NCBI RefSeq assembly: GCF_000686845.1
Contig: NZ_KK366025.1
Coordinates: 165,395-229,394, forward strand
DNA: 64,000 bases
From: Paenibacillus sp. UNC451MF
Lineage (GTDB): Bacteria; Bacillota; Bacilli; Paenibacillales; NBRC-103111
Reading direction: 5' to 3'
The notes beneath the pieces were generated by a model. It ran no database searches and was not told the origin of the DNA. It saw only the letters and a list, made by a program, of their open reading frames with translations. Position 1 is the stretch's first letter, and the number at the start of each line of letters is the position of its first letter. Made by a program: the position numbers and the translations under genes. This document shows positions 44,635 to 53,826 of this stretch, in pieces.

Positions 44635-44648
44635 TGAAAGCGCTTAAC
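44635..44648 (+). promoter_or_regulatory. cre-like site
   Basis: TGAAAGCGCTTAAC matches the CcpA core well, with palindromic AAGCGCTT. It is the second cre-like site upstream of the Opp-type operon. Confidence 0.5.
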
Positions 44649-44730
44649 CATATACTACATGGGATTTAGAGATAATGCAATATCCTTTTGAAAATGTTTT
44701 TATTCCTGCTAGAGGATTGGATTTAGGAGG

Positions 44731-44762
44731 AAAAAACAAATAAGCCTGCGATCTAGGCAGGC
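44731..44762 (-). terminator. Terminator of the hydrogenase operon
   Basis: On the minus strand GCCTGC (44762-44757) pairs with GCAGGC (44749-44744), followed by TTATTTGTTTTTT. It begins 31 bases after the hypE stop and closes the eleven-gene operon. Confidence 0.85.
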
Positions 44763-44793
44763 CCCGTTCTTACGCTCTTCTAACGCAACCATG

Positions 44794-45798
44794 CTAGCAA
44801 ATTCTCGGAAGCAGCGTTCCCGCTAGCCTATCCAGTCTGCGTGTCGAGCCAAAGATAGTTCTCAGCTGAAGCCGTCCTTTGCCAGTCCCGGCTACACGGC
44901 CAATGACGGCAGCATTCGCTCCTTCCGGATGGCGGCGAAGCACATCCAGCAGCAGCCTCTCCTCCTCTTGACCGACTATAATGACAGTCTTGCCTTCATT
45001 CGCAAGATAGATGGGCTCAAAACCAAGCAGCTCGCAAGCTCCCAGCACATCCGGTCGAACTGGAATCCGCTCTTCATCCAATTCAATAGTAACATTGAAA
45101 TTATCGCTAATCTCTACCAGTGAAGTTGCCAAGCCGCCACGTGTAGGATCTCGCATGATGCGAATCGTGGTTGCACAGGACAAGGCTTCCTCCAGCATTG
45201 CATTCAAAGAGGCACAGTCCGATGGGATATCCGCTCGTAGGCCTAACTCATTCCTTGCAGCAAGGATGGCCATGCCATGGTCTCCGATGTTCCCTGTTAC
45301 AATTACACTATCGCCTTCGGATATGTCAGTCGGCCGAGGCTGGTTATGTTCGATCATTGCGCCAATACCGGTTGTATTAATATAGATTCCGTCGCAGGCT
45401 CCTCTTTCAACGACCTTCGTATCTCCTGCAACAATGCTTACGTTGGCTTTCGCTGCCTCTTCAGCCATCGATTGTACAATGAGTTTCAAATCATGCATAG
45501 CAAAGCCTTCCTCGATAATAAAACCGCAGGTTAGGAACATTGGCTTAGCACCACTGACAACCAGATCATTCACGGTTCCGGCAACGGAAAGCTTGCCGAT
45601 ATTCCCTCCTGGGAAAAAGATCGGTTTCACGACAAAGCTATCCGTAGTCAATGCAAGCTTAGTATTCGGAAGGCTTTGGATTGAAGCATCCATCAACGGG
45701 GAGGATGGGTTACCAAAAGCGGGTAAAAATACATCTTGAATCAAACGATGAGCCAGCTCCCCACCGTCTCCATGCGCGAGCATAATTTTGCTGTTCAT
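44794..45798 (-). CDS. hypE: Hydrogenase maturation protein HypE
   Basis: HypE dehydrates the carbamoyl group passed from HypF to its own C-terminal cysteine, making the cyanide ligand of the [NiFe] site. The protein has 334 residues and ends in LLPRIC, the conserved C-terminal PRxC with the reactive Cys. The start reads IMLAHGDGGELAHRLIQDVF, the glycine-rich ATP-binding region, followed by AFGNPSSPLMD. It lies three bases after hypD and is the last gene of the operon. Confidence 0.96.
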   Translation of the reverse strand: MNSKIMLAHGDGGELAHRLIQDVFLPAFGNPSSPLMDASIQSLPNTKLALTTDSFVVKPIFFPGGNIGKLSVAGTVNDLVVSGAKPMFLTCGFIIEEGFAMHDLKLIVQSMAEEAAKANVSIVAGDTKVVERGACDGIYINTTGIGAMIEHNQPRPTDISEGDSVIVTGNIGDHGMAILAARNELGLRADIPSDCASLNAMLEEALSCATTIRIMRDPTRGGLATSLVEISDNFNVTIELDEERIPVRPDVLGACELLGFEPIYLANEGKTVIIVGQEEERLLLDVLRRHPEGANAAVIGRVAGTGKGRLQLRTIFGSTRRLDRLAGTLLPRIC

Positions 45799-45801
45799 GT
45801 G

Positions 45802-46911
45802 CTAGTCCTCCCTTGTGTAAGCATAATAAGCGGCGCAGGTTCCTTCCGTTGATACCATACAGGGTCCGACGGGCTGCAGTGGCGTGCACGCCGCTCCGAA
45901 TAGACGGCACTGTGGAGGCGATATCAACCCCCGGATCACTTCGCCGCATCGGCATTTGGTTGCGCGCACTTCGATGTTCGGAACATCGAACTTGAGCTTT
46001 GCGTCGAGATGTCGATATTGTTTCCTAATGGCAAGACCGCTATCGGGAATGCTTCCAATACCTCTCCATTCCTCCGTACAGGGGGTAAAATAGGTCTCCA
46101 TCAAGCGCTGCGTGACCTTATTCCCTTGATCACTGACGATGCTGGCAAGCTCGTTAACAATGTCGGCTTTCTCATTGAGGGCTAGTTCAAGCAAACGATA
46201 AATGCCTCCAACGAGCTGCACCGGTTCAAAGCCGCTGATTACACCGGCAATACCGTACTCACGGGGCAAATATTGAAATTGCTCGGCTCCTAATACCATA
46301 GAGACGTGCCCAGGCAGTAAAAAGCCGTCCAGCTTCACTTCATCGCTATCCAGCAAATGACGCATAATCGGCTCAATCAGCTTGGTGGTTACCCACATGG
46401 AAAAATTGGACAGCTTCCTTTCATCTGCTTCCTTCAAAACCACTGCCAGTATCGGTATCGTTGTCTCAAAACCGATTCCTAAGAAAATGACTTCGCGCTC
46501 CGGATTTCGTTCTGCGATCCCAATAGCATCCGTTGGCGAATAGACGACCCGGATGTCCTTGCCTTCCGTCTTCGCGTCCATTAGAGTCTTCCGGCTGCCT
46601 GGTACCCTCATCATGTCGCCGAAGGTGCAAATGATTCTATTCTCCCCTTCTGCTAGGGCGATCATGCTGTCTATAGACTTTTGATCCGTTACACAAACCG
46701 GACAGCCAGGACCGGAAACAAGCGTAACGTGATCTTTTAATCTTGTTTTCAAGCCAGTTCGAGCCAGTGCCATTGTATGGGAACCGCATACCTCCATAAA
46801 TACCGGCTTACGGTTGTAACGGGTTGTGAACGCATCTGCAAGTGTGAATACTTCTCTCAACAAGGCTTGGCTTAATTCAGGGCTATGAAGCTCCTCTAAC
46901 ATCTCTTTCAA
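45802..46911 (-). CDS. hypD: Hydrogenase maturation protein HypD
   Basis: HypD works with HypC as scaffold for assembling Fe(CN)2CO. The 369-residue protein has the catalytic Cys in FMEVCGSHTMALAR, the redox-active pair GPGCPVCVTD, the Fe-binding GHVSMVLG region, and the C-terminal cysteines for a [4Fe-4S] cluster (CRCGEVIRG, CRLFGAACTPLQPVGPC, TEGTC). Its start overlaps the end of hypC by 29 bases, so the two are translationally coupled. Confidence 0.96.
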   Translation of the reverse strand: MKEMLEELHSPELSQALLREVFTLADAFTTRYNRKPVFMEVCGSHTMALARTGLKTRLKDHVTLVSGPGCPVCVTDQKSIDSMIALAEGENRIICTFGDMMRVPGSRKTLMDAKTEGKDIRVVYSPTDAIGIAERNPEREVIFLGIGFETTIPILAVVLKEADERKLSNFSMWVTTKLIEPIMRHLLDSDEVKLDGFLLPGHVSMVLGAEQFQYLPREYGIAGVISGFEPVQLVGGIYRLLELALNEKADIVNELASIVSDQGNKVTQRLMETYFTPCTEEWRGIGSIPDSGLAIRKQYRHLDAKLKFDVPNIEVRATKCRCGEVIRGLISPPQCRLFGAACTPLQPVGPCMVSTEGTCAAYYAYTRED

Positions 46912-47119
46912 TGATCAGCCGCCTCCATTCTTCAATGCTCTCACGGGCGAAATCTTCATCGATAATGGACATCGCTTGTCCCGCATGGACGATGACATAT
47001 TGCCCGACTTGAACTCCCGGTACGAAAATAATACCTATGCTCATATATGAGCCTATGACATCTACAACGGCAGCAAACCGATCAATCTCAATCACTTGGG
47101 CAGGCACGCCTACACACAT
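46883..47119 (-). CDS. hypC: Hydrogenase maturation chaperone HypC
   Basis: A 78-residue chaperone that carries the Fe(CN)2CO unit with HypD and delivers it to the large subunit. It begins MCVGVPAQVIEID, the HypC signature with essential Cys2, followed by the beta-barrel segment VGQYVIVHAGQAMSIIDEDFA. It sits between hypF and hypD with six bases to hypF. Confidence 0.95.
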   Translation of the reverse strand: MCVGVPAQVIEIDRFAAVVDVIGSYMSIGIIFVPGVQVGQYVIVHAGQAMSIIDEDFARESIEEWRRLIIERDVRGAS

Positions 47120-47125
47120 GCTTTT

Positions 47126-49453
47126 TCACTCCTTTATTCGATCCCACGAGGCCTTCTGTGACACGATAGCGAGCTGTCCCAGAGCGATACCGCCATCATC
47201 GCAAGGAATTTGTTTATGTACATACACAGTAAAACCCGCTTCTGCAAGTTTGTAGCCAATACGCTTAGAAAGCAGCCTATTGTGGAAGCTCCCCCCTGAC
47301 AGTACGACTTCCTTGCGTCGTTCAGTGTTCTCCTCGTGCGCTTGAAGCAATAAGTTCACCGCTGCCTCAGCGACAGTTTCGTGGAACTTCAGCGCGATGT
47401 GTTCGTGGGATACGCCTTGATCGATATGCTGAAGCATTCTTCGGAACATCAAAGAGAAGTCAATTTCCAATAGGTCTCCATTGGTAACAATAGCGTATGG
47501 ATATGTGGAAACCGGTTCACCATCGTGAAATGAGGCCAGCTCCGACAATACGATCGCAGCTTCCCCTTCATAAGTCGATTCATCGCATAATCCAAGCAGG
47601 GAACTGACAGCGTCGAACAATCTCCCGCAAGTTCCAGCCATAGGGGCATTCACTTGTTTCTCCATCAGTGTCCGAATTAGTCCGATTTCATATTCCTTAT
47701 TCGGATACCGATTGCGCAGCCATCGCTCACCGCTTTGCTGCAGAAGCGTCATTACCATCGCTGCAGCGGTTCGCCACGGCTGCTTCACACTAGCATCTCC
47801 TCCAGGTAACGGCGTATAACGCAAATGACCGAGCCGGTCATATGCAGCCGCATTCCCGTACAGCAGCTCAAAGCCCCAAATGCAGCCGTCCATACCAAAG
47901 CCGGTTCCATCTAGGATTAATCCATAGCACCTCTCAGTTATACCATGCTCGACCATGCAAGAAACATGATGAGCATGATGATGCTGGACGTATTTGATAG
48001 CTACCCCGGAGTCAGATACCAATGACAATGTCGTATAACCAGGATGCAAATCGACGGCAGCTGTATGGGATGAAACACCCAACAGCTGTGAGAATTGCTG
48101 ATATTGCTCTTGTCCGTGCAGCTCCATCTCGAGGTTTCCTAGATCACCATTAGGGGGGCCAAGGAACACTTGTCTTCCTCGTCCAATCGCCACCACACTC
48201 TTTTGCTGGCCGCCGAGTGCGACGATACTGTTCATTGGATAGTTCGTATCGATGGGATCGGGAACATATCCTCGTCCGCGACGAAGGAAATCAATCGCCC
48301 CTTCTTTCCACTGAACGACAGTGTCCTCAATCGGATTCACAATTTTCCTGTCATGCGTCAGTATATAATCAGCAGACTGCTTCAGTAGGCACAATGCTTC
48401 CTCGTCCCTATACACTATAGGATCACCGGATGAATTAGCACTAGTCATAACCAAGCAAGGCAAATCGTCATCTTCCAGCAGCAAATAATGCAATGGTGTA
48501 TAGGGCAGCATTAAGCCAATGGTCTTCATATTCGGTGCGATTTCCGCGGGCAGCAGTGCTTGATGTTTTAGCTGCGCGACAACGATGGGCCGCTGGGGGG
48601 AGGTCAATAATTTCTTCTCAGCGGTCGATAGAACGCTGATCGTTTCGCATATATCAACCGAGCTTGCCATGACTGCCAGCGGACGGCGCGGCCTTTTCTT
48701 CCGTAGACGAATATGACGAACAGCCTCGCTGCTTAGCGCGTCGCAAGCCAGATGGTACCCGCCTACGCCTTTGACGGCTAAGATGCAACCTTTCTTCAGC
48801 AGTCTTTTGGCAAGCAGTACCGCTTCCTCCATACAAGCCACTGTCTTCCCGCTCCTATCCAGGAGGTTGAGCTTCGGTCCGCACTTTCTACAAGCGATCG
48901 GCTGGGCGTGAAATCGTCTGTTCCGGATATCGCTGTAATCGTTACGACAATCCTCACACATAGAGAATGAACTCATGGAGGTTGCTGCCCTGTCATATGG
49001 CAGTTTGCGTATAATGCTGTATCTTGGACCGCATTGCGTACAGTTTATGAAAGGATATCGATAGAAGCGGCTCCTCGGGTCTCTCCATTCTTTCAGACAC
49101 TCCTCGCATACTGCGATATCTGGAGCTATAGACAATGAGCTTGGGCCAGTTGAATCCGATTCAATAATCGAGAAAGATGCATACCCAATGGCGGATATCT
49201 TCGTTACCCTAAGCTCTTCCACTTTAGCCAACACAGGTGAAAGGTGCTGAATGTTTCTGATGAAATGATCCAGCTCTGCACTAGAGCCCTCAGCGATAAT
49301 TTGAAGGCCTTCCCGACTGTTCCGAACCGTACCTTTAATACCGCGTTCTTCCGCCAAATGATATAAAAAAGGTCTAAACCCGACCCCTTGAACCCTACCT
49401 TTTACGATGATTAGTACCGCTTCTTCATGGCCTGGTAGGCATTGTCGATCCAT
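47126..49453 (-). CDS. hypF: Carbamoyltransferase HypF
   Basis: HypF uses carbamoyl phosphate and ATP to carbamoylate HypE. Domains in order are acylphosphatase (VKGRVQGVGFRPFLYHLAEE), two paired zinc-finger-like blocks with four CxxC pairs (CEEC, CTQC, CEDC, CRKC), YrdC-like (KRPRRPLAVMASS), and a Kae1-like carbamoyltransferase domain (VQHHHAHHVSCMVEHG, LDGTGFGMDGCIWGFE). The length of 775 residues is normal. ATG 49453 is preferred over GTG 49462 because GGAG lies 11 bases before it. Either way the start overlaps the end of hypB by more than 40 bases. Confidence 0.96.
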   Translation of the reverse strand: MDRQCLPGHEEAVLIIVKGRVQGVGFRPFLYHLAEERGIKGTVRNSREGLQIIAEGSSAELDHFIRNIQHLSPVLAKVEELRVTKISAIGYASFSIIESDSTGPSSLSIAPDIAVCEECLKEWRDPRSRFYRYPFINCTQCGPRYSIIRKLPYDRAATSMSSFSMCEDCRNDYSDIRNRRFHAQPIACRKCGPKLNLLDRSGKTVACMEEAVLLAKRLLKKGCILAVKGVGGYHLACDALSSEAVRHIRLRKKRPRRPLAVMASSVDICETISVLSTAEKKLLTSPQRPIVVAQLKHQALLPAEIAPNMKTIGLMLPYTPLHYLLLEDDDLPCLVMTSANSSGDPIVYRDEEALCLLKQSADYILTHDRKIVNPIEDTVVQWKEGAIDFLRRGRGYVPDPIDTNYPMNSIVALGGQQKSVVAIGRGRQVFLGPPNGDLGNLEMELHGQEQYQQFSQLLGVSSHTAAVDLHPGYTTLSLVSDSGVAIKYVQHHHAHHVSCMVEHGITERCYGLILDGTGFGMDGCIWGFELLYGNAAAYDRLGHLRYTPLPGGDASVKQPWRTAAAMVMTLLQQSGERWLRNRYPNKEYEIGLIRTLMEKQVNAPMAGTCGRLFDAVSSLLGLCDESTYEGEAAIVLSELASFHDGEPVSTYPYAIVTNGDLLEIDFSLMFRRMLQHIDQGVSHEHIALKFHETVAEAAVNLLLQAHEENTERRKEVVLSGGSFHNRLLSKRIGYKLAEAGFTVYVHKQIPCDDGGIALGQLAIVSQKASWDRIKE

Positions 49454-50076
49454 CCGAACCACGACTCCATTCCCTCGCTCGTTCTAGCCGATAACGGCAG
49501 CAGCGCAGAATTCGGCTGGATCGCTTTCAAATCCCTCACCGCCTCCTCGATGCTAAAATCCAAATAAGGCAGCAGATCTATTTTGTTCAGCAGCACTAGC
49601 TCCGTTCTCATAAACATCGTTGGATATTTCGGGATTTTATCATTGCCCTCCGGTAGGCTGAGCACCGCCACTTTATGATGCTGACCCAAGTCATAGCCGG
49701 AAGGACAGACCAGATTTCCTACATTTTCAATGAATAACAGATCCAGCTCGTCCAAATGAAATTCGGGCAGCGTTTTCGCAACCATGCGCGCATCAAGATG
49801 GCAGCCGCCGTGTGTATTGATTTGTACGGCTTGTGCTCCGACTGCCCGAATGCGATCGGCATCAAGCTCCGTTGCCAAATCACCTTCAATGACCCCGATC
49901 CGGTATCGGTCCGCCAAGGCCTTCACCGTTGCTTCCAGTAGCGTCGTTTTACCAGCTCCAGGCGAACTCATAAGGTTGATAACAAGCGTACCGTTAAGAA
50001 GAAACTGATCGCGATTATGAGCTGCTGCCGTGTTGTTATCTTTTAGCACATCTTCGTTCAATATAATTTGCATCAT
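49411..50076 (-). CDS. hypB: GTPase and nickel-insertion protein HypB
   Basis: HypB hydrolyses GTP to load nickel into the large subunit with HypA. The 221-residue protein has the P-loop SSPGAGKTTLL, IEGDLATELDADR, the metal-binding INTHGGCHLDA, ENVGNLVCPSGYDLG, and NKIDLLPY for guanine binding. It lacks the histidine-rich N-terminal stretch found in some HypB proteins, so it probably does not store nickel. AAGGGAG precedes ATG 50076. It lies directly after hypA. Confidence 0.96.
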   Translation of the reverse strand: MMQIILNEDVLKDNNTAAAHNRDQFLLNGTLVINLMSSPGAGKTTLLEATVKALADRYRIGVIEGDLATELDADRIRAVGAQAVQINTHGGCHLDARMVAKTLPEFHLDELDLLFIENVGNLVCPSGYDLGQHHKVAVLSLPEGNDKIPKYPTMFMRTELVLLNKIDLLPYLDFSIEEAVRDLKAIQPNSALLPLSARTSEGMESWFGWIDNAYQAMKKRY

Positions 50077-50077
50077 C

Positions 50078-50428
50078 CTAGCTCCCTTCGTATGATTCCA
50101 CTTGAAATGTCTGACCTTTTATCAGCTGCCCTCCTGGCAGTGAACAATCAGGGCATATCGCGATGCGTTGAGTCGGTTCATAATTCGTTTGGCAATGTGG
50201 ACAAAATGCATCCGCTTCCTCGGTTATTATCTTTAACGTGGCATCCTCAGTCAGCATCGTATTTCGCTGTGCTTTGAACATGTCAAAGGCCATCAGCAGC
50301 GCATCAGGCATGGCATTGCTTAGCACACCGACCACCAGCGTAATACGGGTTAGCGACGCAATGCCTCGCTGCTTTGCATCCTTTTCTACTAGAATCACTA
50401 TATCCCCCATCAGTGCCAGTTCATGCAT
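50078..50428 (-). CDS. hypA: Nickel metallochaperone HypA
   Basis: HypA delivers Ni to the hydrogenase. The 116-residue form starting at ATG 50428 gives the canonical MHELALM with His2 as nickel ligand, and AAGAGGAG lies just upstream. A reading from 50458 would add ten residues ahead of that His and is rejected. The structural zinc site is CPHC and CPDC. The start overlaps the end of the preceding small Cys4-protein gene by eight bases. Confidence 0.95.
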   Translation of the reverse strand: MHELALMGDIVILVEKDAKQRGIASLTRITLVVGVLSNAMPDALLMAFDMFKAQRNTMLTEDATLKIITEEADAFCPHCQTNYEPTQRIAICPDCSLPGGQLIKGQTFQVESYEGS

Positions 50429-50846
50429 GAGACTCCTCTTTCTCTGGAATGCCGACATATAAACGCCCTCTATCGACTTTCGTCCGAAACGAAACGAAAG
50501 ATTGGGGCAAGGTCAGTGTGAATTCACGATCTTCACATACAAAGCATTTGAAGCTGCCCTTGTATGCCAAATAATGCAGAAGCTGACCGCATTCCGGGCA
50601 CTTTTTGCTTAAAGCAAGATACACGTTATGGCTTCGAGTAACGATAATTGGCTCAGATCGAATAAGAACCTCCTCAAATGGAGCATCCTCATTTGGAAAA
50701 GAGACAGGATAGAAACGGATGCCGCTGAACGTTTCTGCTACAAGATTCAGCTTTTCCACATCACGTTCAATAAACGGCGTCATAATTTCTTTGAGTGTCA
50801 CAGTTAACGACTCTTTGATTTCTTTGAAAAAATCCCGTCTATTCAT
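50421..50846 (-). CDS. Small Cys4 protein of unknown function in hydrogenase operon
   Basis: A 141-residue protein I cannot name. It starts MNRRDFFKEIKES, helical and charged. The middle has FSGIRFYPVSFP, and near residue 83 a four-cysteine site of CPEC and CFVC pairs separated by 14 residues, like a zinc ribbon or rubredoxin-type metal site. It overlaps the hyaD end and the hypA start by eight bases each, so it is made with them. By position it may help mature or protect the hydrogenase, in the way rubredoxin-like HoxR/HupI proteins do in other bacteria. That is a guess from context only. There is no signal peptide. Confidence 0.75.
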   Translation of the reverse strand: MNRRDFFKEIKESLTVTLKEIMTPFIERDVEKLNLVAETFSGIRFYPVSFPNEDAPFEEVLIRSEPIIVTRSHNVYLALSKKCPECGQLLHYLAYKGSFKCFVCEDREFTLTLPQSFVSFRTKVDRGRLYVGIPEKEESHA

Positions 50847-51339
50847 CTTGTGCCGTCCATTCCCGCAATTGGGCTTCTATTCGATCCACCAATTCAACTA
50901 GAACAGACGTGACCGTCGCGGACAGCCCAATGCCAAACTCCAAAGAAGCCGGCTGAACGCCAAACATTATCATGTGAGCAGGAAGTCTCTCACGGATTCG
51001 CGCTGCGAATAGCACTTCTTGGAAGCCGACTTGATGAACAGACATCTTAACCCCGAAATAGGCGGGAATCTCCTCATTAACCACTTTATAGACGGTACCC
51101 GGGATCTCGCCTCCGTTCATGGCATCAACAATGATCAAATGTTCGGTTTCTTCCACCGGTCCGAGCAGTCGAATACCATCCGTAGCTCCTTCAATAATTT
51201 CCACATGATGATAGGTCTGTAGCCGTTCACGAAGAAGTGGCAGTATGTGAATGCCGACACCTTCATCACTGTAAAGCGTGTTGCCAATGCCCAATATGGT
51301 GACAGATGGGGAAATCGTTTTATTCGGAATGTTTGTCAT
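50839..51339 (-). CDS. hyaD: Hydrogenase maturation endopeptidase HyaD/HybD-type
   Basis: A 166-residue protease that removes the C-terminal peptide of the large subunit after nickel insertion. It has ILGIGNTLYSDEGVGIH with the nickel-binding Glu, IIVDAMNGGEIPG with the Asp, and SVHQVGFQEV with the His, the three residues that bind the nickel ion of the substrate. Its start overlaps the end of hyaC by 20 bases. Target: the large subunit tail of residues 557-571. Confidence 0.93.
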   Translation of the reverse strand: MTNIPNKTISPSVTILGIGNTLYSDEGVGIHILPLLRERLQTYHHVEIIEGATDGIRLLGPVEETEHLIIVDAMNGGEIPGTVYKVVNEEIPAYFGVKMSVHQVGFQEVLFAARIRERLPAHMIMFGVQPASLEFGIGLSATVTSVLVELVDRIEAQLREWTAQDE

Positions 51340-52099
51340 GAGCTTCGACCGTCTTCTTTTTCTCAGATTTATACCCAGTAAAAATAGAGCTCATAGTCCC
51401 ATTCCGCTCCATCCAATCTTCGCGAAACGCCATATAAATATGAATGACAATAAAAGTAATAAAAGCCCATGCGACCAAGTGATGCCAAGAACGGATCGTA
51501 AAGCTGCTGCCGAATATCAGTGGAATCCATGCAAACATACGTCCAAACAGCGATTCGGGTTGGGGTTCAAACAGCAAATAATACCCCGTTAGCATCGCTA
51601 CAATGGACCCGGCTCCAATGAAAATCCAATAGCTTAGTTGAGCTAGCGGATTGTGTCCTGTGTAGTGCGGTTTTTTATTAGGCAGAAAGAGATAAAATTT
51701 GGCTGTTTCCCACGTTTCCATCCAGAAGGCTTTTTGCAAAGGGTTGGAAGTCGCGTATTTATTGCCCTTGAACACCCAGTACCATCGCACCAGCAGATTG
51801 GCCGTGAACACAAATGCCGCCAAGAAATGAACATATCGCGCCCAGCCCATGACGAAGGAATAATAGGCTTCCTCCTGGACTAGTGATCCGAGAAATGGAT
51901 TACCGATGTAAATACCCGTTATGATCATCAGCAAAATGGCTGCTGCATTAATCCAATGGAATATGCGTACGGGCAGCTCCCATACGTATACTTTGACATA
52001 CGCTTTGCGGTCGTCTTGAATTCGGACGGAACGTCTAGCCTTAGCTTTAATTCGAGAAGTGGGATGCTCATGCTTCATCTTTTCAACGGGGATCGACAT
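51320..52099 (-). CDS. hyaC: Hydrogenase cytochrome b subunit HyaC-type
   Basis: A 259-residue integral membrane di-haem cytochrome b that takes electrons from the small subunit and passes them to quinone. It has four transmembrane helices, at about residues 46-67, 85-108, 150-172 and 195-215. Histidines in VRIFHWINAAA, YVHFLAAFVF and RSWHHLVAWAF are likely haem ligands. The sequence starts with a long basic tail (KHEHPTSRIKAKARRS). It lies 11 bases after hyaB. Confidence 0.93.
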   Translation of the reverse strand: MSIPVEKMKHEHPTSRIKAKARRSVRIQDDRKAYVKVYVWELPVRIFHWINAAAILLMIITGIYIGNPFLGSLVQEEAYYSFVMGWARYVHFLAAFVFTANLLVRWYWVFKGNKYATSNPLQKAFWMETWETAKFYLFLPNKKPHYTGHNPLAQLSYWIFIGAGSIVAMLTGYYLLFEPQPESLFGRMFAWIPLIFGSSFTIRSWHHLVAWAFITFIVIHIYMAFREDWMERNGTMSSIFTGYKSEKKKTVEAHDKHSE

Positions 52100-52110
52100 A
52101 GTCCCAGCTC

Positions 52111-53826
52111 CTAACCAATCCGAATTTCTGTCATTTGCTTATTATGCATGTCTGTCAAATGAACCGCGCATGCAAGGCATGGATCGAACGAATGCACAAT
52201 TCGCAAAATTTCCAGCGGATTCGAGATATCCGCTACGGGTGTTCCCTTCAGGGCGGCTTCATAAGCACCGATCTGATTCTTATGATCACGGGGCGAAGCA
52301 TTCCACGTTGTAGGCACGACGGCCTGGTAGTTTTTTGTTTTCCCATTCTCAATACGAATCCAATGCCCCAACGCACCGCGAGGTGCCTCGATCCAACCGA
52401 CACCTTTGGCCTGGGATGGCCAGCTTGATGGTTCCCATTTCGTTTTATCAAATGTAACCTGGTTGCCTTGGCGGATATTCTGGAGCAGTGAATTCATATC
52501 GTCCCGCATCCATTTGCACACCAGACCGGCTTCTAAAGCTCGTGCCAAAGTGCGACCCAGCGCAGACTGCAGAGCAGAGAACGGCAATTCCAGCTTGCGC
52601 AGCGCGCTATCGACGGAAGTGATGTACTCTTCTTTCTTCGCCGCATAACCGATGATCATCCTCGCTAGAGGCCCTGTCTCCATCGGCTGCTCCTTCCACC
52701 TGGGGGATTTGATCCAGCTGTATTTGTCGTTAGTATTCAGAGTCTCGTAGGAGCCTTTGGGGCCGGTGTAGCTCAGATTTGTCTCTCCTTCCCACGGGTG
52801 CTTACCGCCGGAAGCCTGTCCATCATATGTATACCAGGAGTGATCGATAAACTCTTTTACTTGATCCGGGTCCTTCGGATTGACATCGAGTACGGTTTTC
52901 AGGTCGCCATTTAGAATGACACCTCTCGGCATGCGGTACAGGTTTACATCAGAAATATCTCCTGTAGAGAAATCACCGTAGCTCAAATAGTTGTTCAAGC
53001 CACCCCCGTAGGTCCAATCCTTATAATAAGAAGCAATAGCGAGCACATCGGGGATATACACTTGATTCACAAACACAAGCGCCTCATCAATCAGTTGGGA
53101 CACATGAGACAATCGTTCAGCATGAATCCCGTTGTCGCTGTTAATGTCCAGAGGTGTCGCCATACCTCCGACTACATAGTGAGGATGCGGGTTTTTGCCT
53201 CCAAATATCGTTTGCACCTTCACGATTTCCTTCTGCCAATCCAGCGCCTCCAAGTAATGTGCGACAGCAATCAGGTTCACTTCGGGAGGCAGCTTATACG
53301 CTTTATGCCCCCAATACCCGTTAGCGAAAATACCCAATTGACCACTATCCACGATCTTTTGGACTTTTTGCTGGATGTCCTTAAAATACCCCGGTGAAGA
53401 CTTGGGCCAATCCGAAATGGATTGTGCAATGGCACTTGCTTGTGCCGGATCGGCTTTCAACGCATTCAATACATCGACCCAGTCGAACGCGTGAAGATGA
53501 TAAAAGTGGACGACATGGTCGTGCAGCATAACGGCAGCATTCATCAAATCGCGGATCAGATGAGCATTTCTCGGCACTTTGATACCGAGTGCATCTTCGA
53601 CAGAACGAATAGCCGCCAGCGCATGCGTTGAAGTGCATACACCGCATATTCGCTGCACATACGCCCATACATCACGGGGGTCCCTATTCTGCACGATAAG
53701 CTCTAAGCCACGGATGGCAGTTCCCGAGCTGAATGCGTCTTTGATGATCCCGTTCTCCATATCCGCTTCAATCCGCAAATGTCCTTCAATTCTTGTTACC
53801 GGATCCACTACAATACGTTCGGCCAT
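52111..53826 (-). CDS. hyaB: [NiFe]-hydrogenase large subunit HyaB-type
   Basis: Catalytic subunit of a group 1 uptake hydrogenase (571 residues) that oxidises H2. Motif L1 is RICGVC (Cys61, Cys64) and motif L2 is DPCLACAVH (Cys550, Cys553, His556); together these hold the Ni-Fe site. Fifteen residues after His556 (starting LTDMHNK) form the peptide expected to be cut by HyaD. The start reads ERIVVDPVTRIEGHLRIEA. It directly follows hyaA. It lacks a signal peptide, as expected, and is exported with the small subunit. Confidence 0.97.
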   Translation of the reverse strand: MAERIVVDPVTRIEGHLRIEADMENGIIKDAFSSGTAIRGLELIVQNRDPRDVWAYVQRICGVCTSTHALAAIRSVEDALGIKVPRNAHLIRDLMNAAVMLHDHVVHFYHLHAFDWVDVLNALKADPAQASAIAQSISDWPKSSPGYFKDIQQKVQKIVDSGQLGIFANGYWGHKAYKLPPEVNLIAVAHYLEALDWQKEIVKVQTIFGGKNPHPHYVVGGMATPLDINSDNGIHAERLSHVSQLIDEALVFVNQVYIPDVLAIASYYKDWTYGGGLNNYLSYGDFSTGDISDVNLYRMPRGVILNGDLKTVLDVNPKDPDQVKEFIDHSWYTYDGQASGGKHPWEGETNLSYTGPKGSYETLNTNDKYSWIKSPRWKEQPMETGPLARMIIGYAAKKEEYITSVDSALRKLELPFSALQSALGRTLARALEAGLVCKWMRDDMNSLLQNIRQGNQVTFDKTKWEPSSWPSQAKGVGWIEAPRGALGHWIRIENGKTKNYQAVVPTTWNASPRDHKNQIGAYEAALKGTPVADISNPLEILRIVHSFDPCLACAVHLTDMHNKQMTEIRIG

